The notes beneath the pieces are model-generated. The model was not told the origin of the DNA, ran no database searches, and saw nothing but the letters and a program-made list of their open reading frames with translations. Below, one piece after another: positions 39,206-52,000 of a DNA stretch of 64,000 nt; position 1 is the first letter of the stretch, and each line of letters begins with the position of its first letter. The stretch is from Adiantum capillus-veneris (taxonomy: Eukaryota; Streptophyta; Polypodiopsida; Polypodiales; Pteridaceae). Position numbers and translations under genes: made by a program. The DNA is taken from contig CM043965.1 in assembly GCA_014529385.2 (NCBI GenBank), positions 19,138,412-19,202,411 on the forward strand, read 5' to 3'.

Positions 39206-41449
39206 AGTTTACAGTTAAAGGCAGATATACACAAAATTATGCATTATGCATTCCTTAAGATGGTTACAGCTCAAAAGGCATACTATTGTAGATAGACTCA
39301 CTGACATCAAGTGATATTGTATTTAGTTTTGAGTTACGGGGATGGGTTATCATGGGGATTTTGATTGCCCGAACAAGATGTGAATATATGAACACCTTTG
39401 GCTTTTTGTCCAAAAGCTCGTAGGTCTGCTCATTTATCATACAATAGTAAAACCCTTTGATAGCATAGGATCCTTGCCCAATGATATTGCCCCAGTCATC
39501 TTCAGCGTCTGAATGAAACTCCTGAATAGCTGCAGTGCATTTCACTATATAGAAATTCACTTTTTCTTCATTGTCATTTGGTACGGGAATAGCAAAATTA
39601 TCACCAACAATAAGAGCTTGACTGAGGGTGTCATAGTGTCCTTCATACGCTGCATCCTCATTTATTTCATCGTCATCGTCTTCCCCTTCTTCTGTAGGCT
39701 TCAAAATAAGGTATGTCCAGAAAGGAACGTGTGACTTGCTCACACATCTCCTCCACTTTTCCTGTTTACATGCACTACAAAAACAAGACAGTGAACGTGT
39801 TCTCAAAGCAGTTGTATCATGCTCTGAATATGCAGAAACAGAGTGCATTGAGCGGGTATTTTTTACAGCCTTCACATCCCAATTTTTTCCCCTTTCGACA
39901 TCTCCCAATTCAATCACCCAAAAAATCCTGCTTACATAACGGGACTATGATGCATAGGTGGCTATAGTACCATCTGACAAGGTCCGTCTCAATAATGCCA
40001 CAACATTTGCAGCACAGTCTATCTTTGAGCAGTTTGGCTGCAATTGGTATTGAGTTAAAGACCTTTTTATCACTGCTCCCGCACTGTAGTGTTCTCCCTT
40101 ACCATGGCCAGATCCAAAAAAGTTCCAAGACATTTTCCATCCCGTAAAAACACTGTATCTGTAATTTATTCAATGGATAGAAGAAGATTAATGTACTCTT
40201 GGCACGATAAAATTACCATAAAAAACACGTATTATAATATTATTGATGTTAGACAAGCATTTTATTACAACTTTAATGCCAATATTAAAGGTCTCTATAT
40301 TAAAACCACCTTCACATAATGTTTGTAAGAACTTGGTATACTTGGCAAGGAAATAGAATGGTCTTCTTGCTTTGAATTGTGAAGCTGCTCCATCAGACCA
40401 TACCCAATGACACCTTATGTTTAAACCAAATTGCTTTAGCCATTCCGCATGTTTCAGAAAACAGTGTTGAACAAAATGTGTGTCATGTTGCTTGTCATCT
40501 TAAATGAAGAAGTGAATTGTCTTATGGATGTCACCTGCATAATATAAAAATCAAAAATTATTGAAGGCTTAATACAAAAGAAATAATACTGATCTAGGGT
40601 GATGTCATTACCTGCAATTCGGAAATATGTTATGTGCACAAAAATAGTTACTTGATTTGAATACCAGTGCATGGACTGAATCTCATTTTGTTCTTGGAAA
40701 CTATAATTTTCAGCAAAGTCAACAACTGACACAACAACATCTTCTGGAAAGCTTTGTATACATTCCTTATATTGTTCTGCTTGCCATCTATACAAAAAAT
40801 TATGCATTATGTATTTCTTAAGATGGTCTTTGAACATGACTGAGAGATCCTGGCATGATATTTCCGTATGCGACAAGACTTTCCTTTTCTTCTTTAGACC
40901 GTCACGCGCAGTTCCTACTTCTAGGTCCTCAAAAATCTTCACCACAATCTTTTTAGCAATAAATGCAGCCTCTGCAGCACAAAAGTCTAACTTATCCGGG
41001 CCACACCTTTTACATTGACCACTCAAGCAGGCAAGGGCATGGAAGGTGGACGCATCTGATTTTGGACACAGTATAGAGTCCAATAAGGCTGTTACACTCT
41101 TAATTGGGTTTTTTGGTGCCTTGCATCCACCATTGTCTTTGCATATGTTGCATTGACATTCGCAAGCTTTTCCATGCAGACCGAATACAGAACTTCGCAT
41201 GTGATTTATGGCATCCTTTAGGAAGGACGTTTGAACATGTGAAATGCAGCAGCAAGTATATCGGTCTCTCAATTTTCGCACAAAATATGGCTTCATGTAC
41301 TCAAACGCCCGCTGCCTTATTACAATTTCAGGGTATTGTTCTTTGAAGTTGAGAAAGAGATCCACCTACAATGAAAGACATATATGGTTAAAGAACATTG
41401 AAGAAAACTGCAGGTTTTTATTATCTTTGAGGAAAACTGTTACATTACT

Positions 41450-44345
41450 ATAAACCAGTATTTTTATTTCAAACCACTATGGTTTTTCACTTAATTGGTT
41501 AGGTAAACCAGTATATATGAACACATGTCCTTGGTATGTACCAGTGGTATATAAGTGTCAACCAGTGCAAATGTTCTTACTGCTGATGTAAACCAGTCTT
41601 TTCATTTATAACCAGTATGTTATTTACCTAACCAGTACAAGTGAGCACTTAACCACGATGTATACCAGTGAGAAATAAGTGTTAAAAAGAATGAGCACAT
41701 GCCCTTGGTACGTACTAGTGGTGTATAAGTGTCAACCAGTTCAAATGTTCTTACTACTGATGTAAACCAGTTTTTTCATTTAAAACCGGTATGTTATTTG
41801 TCATAATAATCAATATCTAATTCTCCTAAATGATTTTCTCATATTAAACTGATCATTTAATGTGGGGAAGTGCCAAGGGAGAAAAAGTTAGAATATTGGT
41901 TAAGTTAGCAGACCGGCCACAGTAGGGATCCAAAGGAGGGAAAATAGGGATCCAAAGGGGGGGCCATCTGCAAAAGAGCCATGTGAAACAATGGGCTAAA
42001 AAGACCCTAAGGTTCAGCCCATTAAGACTTCCAAAATGCTAAGGTTCCAAAATTCAAAGGTTGTGTCCAAAGGTCAACCTTAGGGAAAATTGGATGCTTA
42101 GTGTGTGTGCCCAAAAAGTCTTTCTACATCCCTACATGGGAGGGGGCGAGCCCCAAAGCTAGGGGATGAGAGAGAAAGCCACACACACACACAGGCTCCC
42201 TTTACACAAAGGGAATGAGGGACACATGTCAGCTCCCTAGGCCAGATGCCCACAAGGTGTGCCCAATTCCTATTGGAAGACCCTTGAAGTGGACCAATGA
42301 GAATTAAGCTAGAGTAAATCTAGTTTAATTAATTTAAAAACATTTAATAAAAGAAACCAATAAGAATTAAGTGTCCTAGAAGACTATTGGGCAGTCTCCC
42401 AAGGGGTCCAATGAGCATTCAGGAGCCCCATGGCTTGCCTGATTCCTATTGGCCAGGAGGCAAAGGGGTCCAATGAGAGTTTAGTTTAATTATTTAATTA
42501 TCTAAAGCTCTCACAAAAGGGGAAAGGGGGACACATGTCAGAAGGCTATCACTTATGCTGCTTAATCCCTATTGGCTTGACCTGGGGAGGTCCAATGAGG
42601 CAAAAGCCGGACTAATTTAGCAGCTAGGGCTCGCCCAAGAGAGGGGGGGGGGGCTGATTTTTGCTTGGCATTGACACACATACACTCACACTTGACCATG
42701 TGTGAAGGTAAAATACTCTATCTCCTCCCAAGCTTTAATGGAGAGCTCATCACCTACTCCAAGCTTGTGAGATAGAAGCCTACATCAACACTCTCTTGGC
42801 ATGTGGATGCAAATCCAACCAAGAGCCAAGCTTCAATGCATGCTCATCTTCTCTACCAAGCTAATTACTAAGCTAAGCTATGCTAATATGAGTGATTATG
42901 TGAGGAGATGTACTTCTTTCTCGTAAGATACTTCTTTTTCCTCTCAATCTACTCTCATACCCTGCTAGCTCTCACCATCTTCGAAGGTGTGTGAGGTATT
43001 GGGTCTGAGAACGGGGATAATTCAAGTTGTGTTTGATTAAGTGTTTTGCTTGGTGTATGAAGCTTCCATCTTCATTGCACTAGCTAGTCTTGAAGGAACA
43101 CAAAGAATTGTATTGTACAATGTCTCTCTTGATGGGAGAAACCATAATACAAAGCCTTTTGGAGGGGGGACCGGCTCCATGCAAATCCGGTCCTCAACTG
43201 TTGTCAATAGCTTAATTGCTCTCTCTTTTGAAAGTATTGTCGATGCTATCTAACTAGGTGTTATGCTTTTTGTTGCTCTCTCCACCCAAGCACTCTTGTA
43301 ATTCTCATTAGGAATCTATTCTAATGAAATGCCCACTATGTTCATGCTAATTTCCGCTACAAATAAGATTTTAGGCCATTAAATGTTACATTATTTACCT
43401 AACCAGTACATGTGAGCACTTACCCATGATATGTACCAGTGAAAAATAAGGGTTAAAAAAATGAACACATGTCCTTGGTACGTACCAGTGGTATATAAGT
43501 GTCAACCAGTTCAAATGTTCTGACTGCTGATGTAAACCAGTGTTTTCATTTAAAATTGGTATGTTATTTACCTAACCAGTACATGTGAGCACTTAACCAC
43601 GATGTATACCAGTGAGAAATAAGTGTTAAAGAAAATGAACACATGTCATTGGTACGTACCAGTGGTATATAAGTGTTAACCAGTTCAAATGTTCTTACTG
43701 TTGATGTAAACCAGTCTTTTCATTTTAAACCGGTATGTTATTTACCTAACCAGTACATGTGAGCACTTACCCATGATGTGTACTAGTGAAAAATAAGGGT
43801 TAAAAAAATGAACACATGTCCTTGGTACATACCAGTGGTATATAAGTGTCAACCAGTGAAAATGTTCTTACTGCTGATGTAAACCAGTCTTTTCATTTAA
43901 AACCGGCATGTTATTTACCTAACCAGTACAAGTGAGCACTTAACCATGATGTATACCAGTCAGAAACTAGTGTTAAAAGAAATTAACACATGTCCTTGGT
44001 ACGTACCAGTGGTATATAAGTGTCAACTTGTTCAAATGTTCTTACTGTTGATGTAAACCAGTCTTTTCATTTAAAACAGCTATGTTATTTACCTAACCAG
44101 TACATGTAAGCACTTAACCAAGATGTATACCAGTGAGAAAAATGTGTAAAATTTATTGGATATGTAAACCAGTATTTTCCTTTCAAACATATATGTTTTT
44201 TACCTATCTGACATGACAAACAGTACATGTGAACACTTGACCTGACGAGTACATGTGAACACTTAACCACTATGTATACCAGTGAGAAATAAGTGTTAAA
44301 AGATTTTTACTGGTTATGTAAACCAGTTTTATACCTAACCAGTTT
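41450..44345. repeat. 173-174-bp satellite in intron 1 of the transposase-like gene
   Basis: The phrase AACCAGTACATGTGAGCAC recurs at 41,630, 43,401, 43,574, 43,748, 43,921 and 44,095, a step of 173-174 bp once the insertion at 41,799-43,390 is removed. Each unit also carries CCAGTGGTATATAAGTGT and AACCGGTATGTTATTTACC. The unit is AT-rich and non-coding. Confidence 0.95.
41799..43390. mobile_element. LTR-like insertion (1,592 bp) with TTATT duplication
   Basis: It begins TGTCATAATAATC and ends AAATGTTACA, with TTATT on both sides (41,794-41,798 and 43,391-43,395). It interrupts a 173-bp satellite unit exactly. No frame of note is inside; repeated phrases such as CCTATTGG...GGTCCAATGAG occur. 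TG...CA ends, a 5-bp duplication and this length fit a solo LTR or a small non-autonomous LTR element. A partial inverted relative lies at 35,100-35,287. Confidence 0.8.
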
Positions 44346-44621
44346 ATACATATCATACGCGTGCGAAAGTATGCGTCTGCAAACGTATGTTTCAGCAAAC
44401 ATACGTGTATGATAAAAACTATGTTTCCAATTATATTCTCCTTCACATCCAATATTTATCTACTCTTAGTCTAGGACCAAATACAGATTCCCCTTATTTC
44501 CATTTATAACTTCCTTCATATCCGATTTCATATCTACTCTTATCAACCCATTTATAGTGAATATAGGTCATGAATGCAAATATTAGAAAACAAAAATGGA
44601 TATAGTGAAGCAAGTTATTAC
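44346..44621. other. Remaining 5' part of intron 1
   Basis: AT-rich intronic sequence between the satellite and the donor site at 44,621. It includes a short self-complementary stretch around ATACGCGTGCG and ACGTATG near 44,355. Confidence 0.5.
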
Positions 44622-45356
44622 CTGAGATTGTTCAAGAAGATGCATAGGATGTTTGACATATGAACTTTTTCCAATACGCTTTCTGCACACATCCTTCTTA
44701 TTGGGTGAAACACGAGTGTTAGACATCCAAAAAGAGAAGATCAACTCTTTCTCATCAGGTGTTATGAAACCACGATCCATGGGCTATCGAGCACACAAAG
44801 AGATTGGCAAATTGCCATCACCTGCTGCCCTCAACCGATTCTTTGCAGCTATGAAGTTCCTCTTCTGCAAATTTAGCAACTTAGATGCAGCTGAAACATT
44901 CACTTTTGAGGTAGATCTACACTCAACATTCATAAGCATTGTGGTGATGAACCTTTTAAGAAAGAGCTCCTGTCCGCTCTTGGGTAATTTGATTGCATCT
45001 ATTGTGTTGCGTATGGCTTCAACGAAGGTTGTTTGTGCCCTGGGCATTTCAAGTTCTCCAAGAGAAGGATGATTGACAAAATTGCACAAAATATCTAAGC
45101 GTGATGCAACATCCAGGGCCTTTATACGCTGATTGAAGAGCATAACAAGGTCATTGCAAAGTCTTTGACTCTTTGCATCATCAGCACCATTTTGATCATT
45201 ATCTTCCTCACGTGCTACCTGCTCAAGCTTGTTCTTAGCACGCTGCTCCCTCTTTCTCCTAGCATGATATTCCTTGACCGCATCAATAGCATACCTAGCA
45301 CACAGTTCACAGTGCGGCTGAGAGCAGTCACATACAGTGTGAGATTCTTGCTCCAT

Positions 45357-45784
45357 GCTAGAGAGGGAGAGATTGAGCGAGGTGATAGGCCTACAGAGAG
45401 CAAGAGCAGTATATGACAGCAATAGATGTGTGATAGGCCTACAAAGTAAAACAGCAATCTGTGCTCCTACACAGAGAGTTAGAGAGAGATAGGAAAATGA
45501 GAGAGCGGGAAGAAAAAGAGCTAGCTGACGTGCATAGTTAAGAGCTACAGAGCCGTCTTCTATATTTGAAAAAGAGACGTGGAAATACTAATGGTGTAAA
45601 GAGCTGGCTGACGTGCATAGTTAAGAGGTACAGAGCAGTATTCTATATTTAACAAAAAGTTGTAGAAATTCTATATTAATTAAAAAGCTATTCAAAAGAA
45701 TATATCGAATTGAACTAATAGAGATGGTTTTATGTACCGGTTATAAAACCTCTGTCCGGGACAAGGTTTTTGGTCCACCTATTC
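45357..45784 (-). promoter_or_regulatory. Upstream region of transposase-like gene, 83-bp duplication
   Basis: The phrase GCTGACGTGCATAGTTAAGA starts at 45,524 and again at 45,607, with about 80 bp duplicated. TACCGGTTATAAAACC at about 45,737 shares ACCGGT with the arrays. Its location suggests promoter function, which is an inference. Confidence 0.45.
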
Positions 45785-45972
45785 ATGCATCCACCCATAG
45801 GTATATATATATGTGCGTTAAATATATATACATTTATATTTATATTTATATATTTATATTTATATATTTATATGTATATATATGTATTTTAATAATTAAA
45901 TAAATAAATATATCTCTCTCTTTATATATATATATATATGTATATGTGTGTGAGAGAGATTTACAAAGAAAA

Positions 45973-46022
<50 letters not shown>

Positions 46023-46724
46023 AGAATAACAGAGTTTTAACATGGTAGGAAACTATAGAAAGAGACCTTAAAGATCTAGAGCGTGTTGCTTTTAATATAA
46101 AAAATTGAGGCAATAGCGACATCGCTAGTGACTCCTCAATTTTTTTTTCTTTTGGAACCATTTCAACCTCCACACTCCCTACTCTCACCATTTCACTTGT
46201 ATCAAGGAGTTATATAAAGAGATGGCTCACCATTTTTTTCCATCTATTAGTGATCTCTCCTCCTCTAACTCTCTACTCACCATCTCTATATCCCTCTGTC
46301 CACTTTACCTACCCCACTCTATCCACTCTACCTTTACCCCTCAGTTCTTACTATGTCCGCTTTATCTAACCCACTCTATCCACTCTACCTTTACCCCTTA
46401 GTTCTCTCTCAACTCTACTCCAACCTCTCCCTCCCTTGACTATCTATACAAAACTCTATCCATTCTACCTCGATTCTCTCCTCCAACCTCTATCTCTCTT
46501 GACTATCTATAAAATCCTCTATCAACTCTACCCCATTTCTCTATCATATTTCCCTCTAGTTGTCCCTCTCTTCACTACATCCACATCCGTTTGTCCACTC
46601 TACGTACATCATGTGCTCAGGGCACATTCACTACTATCGCTCACTCTCTCCTCTATCTTCCCTTCTCATCCTCTCCTCCTGTCCCTCACTTTGCCAACAC
46701 ATTCCTCACACCTCCATCACACTT

Positions 46725-46821
<97 letters not shown>
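45785..46821. repeat. AT-rich, GT/AG and CT-rich low-complexity block
   Basis: ATATAT/TTTATA-rich sequence to 45,950, (TG)n plus (AG)n at 45,975-46,022, then an imperfect CT-rich minisatellite (CCACTCTATCCACTCTACC repeated between 46,260 and 46,530), and a pure (CT)n at about 46,731-46,820. There is no gene. Confidence 0.9.
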
Positions 46822-46823
<2 letters not shown>

Positions 46824-48876
46824 GGAAAGCTCACATTTCATCGTTCACGTGGGTGGTGTGGGGGTTGGAAAACCACACCACCAATCATCGGAAGGATCTT
46901 TGTTGGTTCTATTTGGAGATTACATAAATGCAGCAGCTGGTTATAATGTGTTTGCCCTAGCAAAATATGTTGAAGGTGAACATTTCCTTTGCAGAATACA
47001 GGTAAAGTTCATAGCTCTCCTCTTTATGTTTTGGATGCTAAAGTTTCCACAGAGTATGTAGCATTCTTGAACTCCCCTGTGAAACCTACTACACCACTAC
47101 AGTCTACCGACATATTGTTGCTTTCTTCTGAGCTAGTGCTACATCCCACTATGAGATCTCCAAAGCGAAAGACCTTGATCGCATCATCGGAATGGGAGTG
47201 GGTGGAACAAATTCCATCAAGCTACAATGGAAACATGGTGTTTGAACTTCCACCACAACCAAATATCGAGAGGTCAGCTATGGATGGAATGGAGCAATCA
47301 GTGGATGGTCATGTGTGGACAAAACCAACTACCACAAACATCACATTTCTAGCAACTATAAGGAAAATCTATTACGGAGGTGATTTCGAATGTGTATTTG
47401 CAAAGTGCTCGCAAGTGTTATCTACAGGAATACTCAAACGATCGTCTTGGACAGGTATTCCTTATTCTTTTGTTTTATGTACAAGGGAAGAGTGACAAAA
47501 TCACAATTGTAGGCATGGAATTACAGGTAAACTAATTGAGATACAAATGCTAAATGGTGACTTGCAAAAGTATTGAACCTTGAAGTGGTTTTATTGTCAA
47601 CATGTGCCTGCTATTCGAAACACCTACGACTGCCAAGTTTACTACATAATGCCAACCGACAAACACTATTCTCGAGCCATGGTGCACCAAGGCTTCCATG
47701 ACCATGATGTCAAACTAGGGTCATCCAAAAGTACCATTGCAAGGGTGAAGTCTTTGGTGGCTGAGGCCGTTGATTTGCTTGGCATCCAAGCTGGCCGAGA
47801 AAAATCCAAATGGAGGTGGTTAAGGTTATTTCCGAATCTGTCCTTCAGCTTTCTTCAGGTGAATGCACGTCGCTTGGACAAGTAGAGTTGTCAGTTCTAC
47901 TCCAAGAAATATTTCCTCTTGTTAAAAGCCAAAGGTATGGGAAATGCATTTTAATATTAAAGTCTTATATATTTCTAAACTTTCATCATGTTCTCTGCAA
48001 AATTAAGAATTGGGTGCATAAATTTCATGGGGAGTCGAGTGCTCGTGGAGAGGAGTCATTGATAATTGACTTAAAGAGACGCTTGACATTTTGTTTATCC
48101 ACGGCATGTTTTTTCCTGGTCAATCTAATAGAGAGGAGGATAGATGTTTTGTATTCAAGATGTCGACAATCGGTCCTAGCTCAGGCATAGATCTTGTGAA
48201 TAGAAGGCGAAGAAGTGGAAATGGAGATCTAAAAAGAGCGTGGCTTTGCTTTGATCATGTTGGACGGGTAGAAGGATGGACAACCATGGCAACACATGTT
48301 TACGATCCGAGGCAAGTTTTAATTTTATGTTCAATACTAAACACATATTGACACATACTTCAATGTTAATGTGGCTTTGTGTTGATGTTCAGTGTCCAAG
48401 AATTAATGACAATTTCCATATGTGAGATGAAAGAAGAGGACAGTACAGCCCAGATGATATTTTGGCAATAAATGATCAACGTGCTAGAGCGCAATGGGGT
48501 GCCCCCACCAGATTTTGCTAGCTTTATGCCAGATGAAGCCCAAGCAATCTGGAATGCGGTGCGCACAATTTTCAATGGAGGTCTGGATATGGTGATGAAA
48601 GGTAGGGAGAGATCTTGCCTTTTCCATTGGGAACAAATTCTAGGGATCCACACCACAAAATATGTGCTCAATGCATTTCAAGATGAGCACAAGCGATTGT
48701 GTCGAATATGGCGGTGCACGTAAAGCAGTGAAGATGCAAAGGCCCAATATCGGTTCATTCGAGAGTGGTGGGCAATAGGAAAGGTGGCAGATGGGAATCT
48801 AGGCCCAATGGAGTGTTGGTTGAGTTGGTGGCATGTGAGGTACCCTCACTGGAGGAAAGAAATTGGTGGTGTAAGT
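46822..48876 (+). pseudogene. Plant MULE-like transposase, multi-exon, decayed
   Basis: ATG at 46,822 ([20 protein letters not shown]) directly follows the (CT)n tract. Exon 2 runs 46,996-47,454 after a TTTGCAG acceptor. Then come YDCQVYYIMPTDKHYSRAMV and HQGFHDHDVKLG, a zinc-finger-like region. The catalytic-looking part has FIHGMFFPGQSN, RAWLCFDHVGRVEGWTTMA, ELMTISICEMKEEDSTAQ, DFASFMPDEAQAIWNAVR and ERSCLFHWEQILGIHTTKY, ending with WWHVRYPHW. From memory, this motif order belongs to an unnamed transposase family common in non-flowering plants. A GC-AG intron (48,312-48,392) restores the frame. Two TAA stops (48,469 and 48,721) and about two frameshifts break it. The 3' end is lost near a GTAAGT donor beside the Copia 2 insertion. 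Confidence 0.6.
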
Positions 48877-48933
48877 TTTCAAATTTATTCTAGAATAGGT
48901 TGTAGGATGTCCATCTAATTAAACCCTTCATGG

Positions 48934-48995
48934 TGTACATACCTGGCGGCCTGCCCACTTACCTGGGCGACCACATTGGGCTTTATACCCCAACA
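48934..48995 (-). repeat. Truncated 3' LTR of Copia 2 (62 bp)
   Basis: On the minus strand it runs from TGTTGGGGTATAAAG to TATGTACA, and lacks the 130 bp that follow in the 5' LTR. Its outer end still touches the CATGG duplication, so it ended at an internal CA at integration or was trimmed exactly. Confidence 0.85.
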
Positions 48996-49084
48996 ACCTC
49001 CCACTTAAAGTCCAATGTGGTACTTTAAGTGTGAGAGAAGCTACTATACAAGCTAATATACAAGAGATGTAGAGAAGTGATGTA

Positions 49085-52000
49085 CTACCCTACACCTAAC
49101 TGCTTGCAAAAATGCGAAAAGCTCTCTGAGGGAAGTCCTTTTGTAAGTAGTTCAGCAGGATTTTCTGTGGTGCGAACTTTGACAAGCTGAAGTTGCTTAT
49201 CCTCGAGCATTTCCCTGATGAAATGATACTTCACATCCACATGCTTTGTCTTTGAGTGATAAACTGGATTGCGAGCCAATTGTATAGCACTTTGACTATC
49301 ACAATATAACACAGGCATCTCTTCTTTGATTCCCAAATCTGTTACTAGTCGATTAAGCCAAATTGATTCTTTGCATGCCTCTGATGCTGCAACATATTCA
49401 GCCTCTGTAGTAGACTGAGTAACACAATCTTGTAATCTAGAACGCCATGATACTGCTCCACAAGCCAATGTAAAGACATACCCTGACGTAGACCTTCGGT
49501 TGTCTAAGTCACCTGCATAATCTGAGTCTGTAAAACCCTTTACACGTAGCTCCTAACTCCCATAGCATATACGCATACTCTTTGTAGCTTTCAGGTATCT
49601 CAATATTCCTTTCACTGCCTCCCAATGTTTCTTGCCTAGGTTTGACATGTATCGACTTACTACTCCCACTGCAAATGCAATGTCTGGGCGAGTAGCAATC
49701 ATTGCATACATCAAACTACCCACTGCAGACGCATATGGAATCTTATCCATTTCAGCCTGTTCTTCCTCAGACACATGACAATCTTGTTTGCTAAGTTTCA
49801 CATATGGTGGCAATGGAACACTCAGTGCCTTTCCCTTCTCCATATTAAAACGTTGCAAAACCTTGTCAATATACTCTGTTTGAGATAACCAAATCAACTT
49901 CTTTGATCTGTCTCTCTCAATGTGCATACCAAGTATATGACTTGCCTCACCCATGTCTTTCATGTCAAACGATTTTGCCATCTTTGACTTCAAAGCTGAA
50001 ATTTCTTCCAAGTGCTTGCCAGCAATCAACATGTCATCCACATACAAAATAAGGATCAGCCAACTACCATCCTTAGCCTTCTTTGTATATAGACAGTGAT
50101 CGAACTCACTACGTTTGTAGCCTTGAGAAAGCATAAACTTGTGGAATTTATGGTACCATGCCCTCGGTGATTGTTTTAAGCCATAAAGACTCTTTAACAA
50201 CTGGCATACCCAATCTTCCTTGCCTTTCTCAACAAACCCTTCTGGCTGCTGCATGTAAATTTCCACATCTAAATCACCATGCAAGAATGTTGTCTTGACA
50301 TCCATTTGGTGCAACACCAAATCTAATATGGAAACCAATGCAAGAAAGCATCTCAATGTAGTCATCTTGACCACCGGAGAGAAGACTTCATCAAAGTCAA
50401 TGCCTTGTTCTTGCTTAAATCCCTTGGCAACAAGCCTTGCTTTGTACTTTGGATGACTATCATGAGTGGTGATCTTATACCTGTAAACCCATTTACAAGG
50501 TAGAGCCTTTTTGCCCTGTGGTAATTTAACTAGCTTCCATGTCTGGTTTTTATGCAGAGCTGTCATCTCTGACTGCATGGCCAATTGCCACTTCCCGGAG
50601 TCCTTCATTTGCATTGCTTCCTTGTAACATGAAGGCTCATTGCAATCAGTCAACATGACATAATTCATAGATGGAACAAACCTATCAGGAGGTCGCGTGA
50701 CACGTCCAGATCTACGCACAATAGGTGGCTCAGGCTCAACCACAACCTGTGGTTCCACTCTGTCCTGCCCTTGGTCCTCTTGAGCCCTGACATTTTGTCT
50801 TGCACGTGCACGTCCATCTTCTTGGAAGACAACTCTTCTAATCTCCTCAACCCTCTCTGGTTTAGAATGATATTTGGATTCATTAAAGTGAACATCATTG
50901 CTGCGGACAAACTTTCTGGATTCGGGATCCCAAAGTCTGTACCCCATCTCACCAGAATTACCATAGCCTAGAAAGATGCACTTTCTACTCTTTGGCTCAA
51001 GTTTGTTTCTAAATTCCTTTGCAACGTGAGTATATGCCTCACAACCAAAGACTCTGAGATGCTTGTATGAGGGCATTTTGCCTGACCATACCATCTTTGG
51101 CACTAAATCCTTCTGCAAAACCTTGCTAGGAGATCTATTTACAAGATGAACAGCTGTTGATACAGCTTCAGCCCAAAACCCATTTGGCAGCCATGCATTA
51201 GACAACATACTTCTCGCCTTCTCTTGTGTGGTCCTATTCATCCTCTCAGCAACACCATTTTGAGGAGGATTGTAAGGAGCAGTAAGTTCACGTTTTATAC
51301 CTTTTGACTCACAAAAGTCCTGAAAGGCCTTTGAAACATACTCTCCACCATTGTCAGTGCGTAAGCATTTAAGCTTCTTGCCACTCTGATTCTCCACAAG
51401 TGTCACAAACGTTTTGAAAACACTAAACGCTTCATCCTTGTGCTTGAGAAAGTAAACCCATACTTTCCTCGAGTAATCATGTATAAATGTCATAAAGTAA
51501 GAAGCTCCCCCTAGAGATAGGTTAGGCATAGGTCCACACAAATCACTATGAACAAGTGCCAATTGTGTATCTCTTCTACTACTTCTATGCTTATGTGGCT
51601 GCTGTGTTTGCTTACCATACAGACAATGTTCACAGAATTCAAAATCATTAAATGAAAAGCCAGGCAAATAACCAGAACGAGACAAGATTTCCATTCCCTT
51701 CTTGGACATATCTCCTAACCGGCTATGCCACAAAGAAACGTTTCGGCTGCTCGGTTACATTGATTACATTTTTAGAGACATTTGATACATAAATCATGTA
51801 AAGTCCTCCAGACTTTACTCCATGTGCTTTTGTCATAGAACCCTTGGATATCTTCCACATGTTCTGTCCAAAAGTGGTGACATAGCCAGCATCATCAAGT
51901 AAACCTATGCTGATCAAGCTCTTTGTAATTGCGGGAACATGTCTCACATTCTTCAGCGTGAAAGAAGAGACATTCTAAAACTTCAATTGAACATCTCCAA

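Larger units (their letters stand above)
39264..45356 (-). pseudogene. DDE transposase-like gene, four exons, three in-frame stops
   Basis: Exons 44,622-45,356, 40,612-41,365, 40,342-40,534 and 39,264-40,158 join in phase into 859 codons without any frameshift. The N-terminus has a cysteine cluster (CDCSQPHCELC) and a basic helix (ARRKREQRAKNK). Exon 2 carries YTCCCISHVQTSF, CECQCNICKDNGGC and the acidic motif VVDFAENYSFQEQNEIQSMH. Exon 3 has HWVWSDGAASQFKARRPFY, and exon 4 WNFFGSGHGKGEHYSAGAV. From memory, this motif trio (DxxENY, SDGxxSQFK, HGKG) marks a transposase-like family frequent in invertebrates. I infer an RNase H fold with the two Asp and a Glu/His as catalytic set. Stops: TAG 44,784-44,786, TAA 40,500-40,502, TAG 39,945-39,947. 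Intron 1 (3.3 kb) holds a 173-bp satellite and an LTR-like insertion. Confidence 0.8.

Noticed and set aside
46436-47061. Three overlapping Ser/Leu frames running through the (CT)n tract
   Set aside because: Only the part from ATG 46,822 in one frame shows non-repeat coding sequence; the rest is repeat translation.
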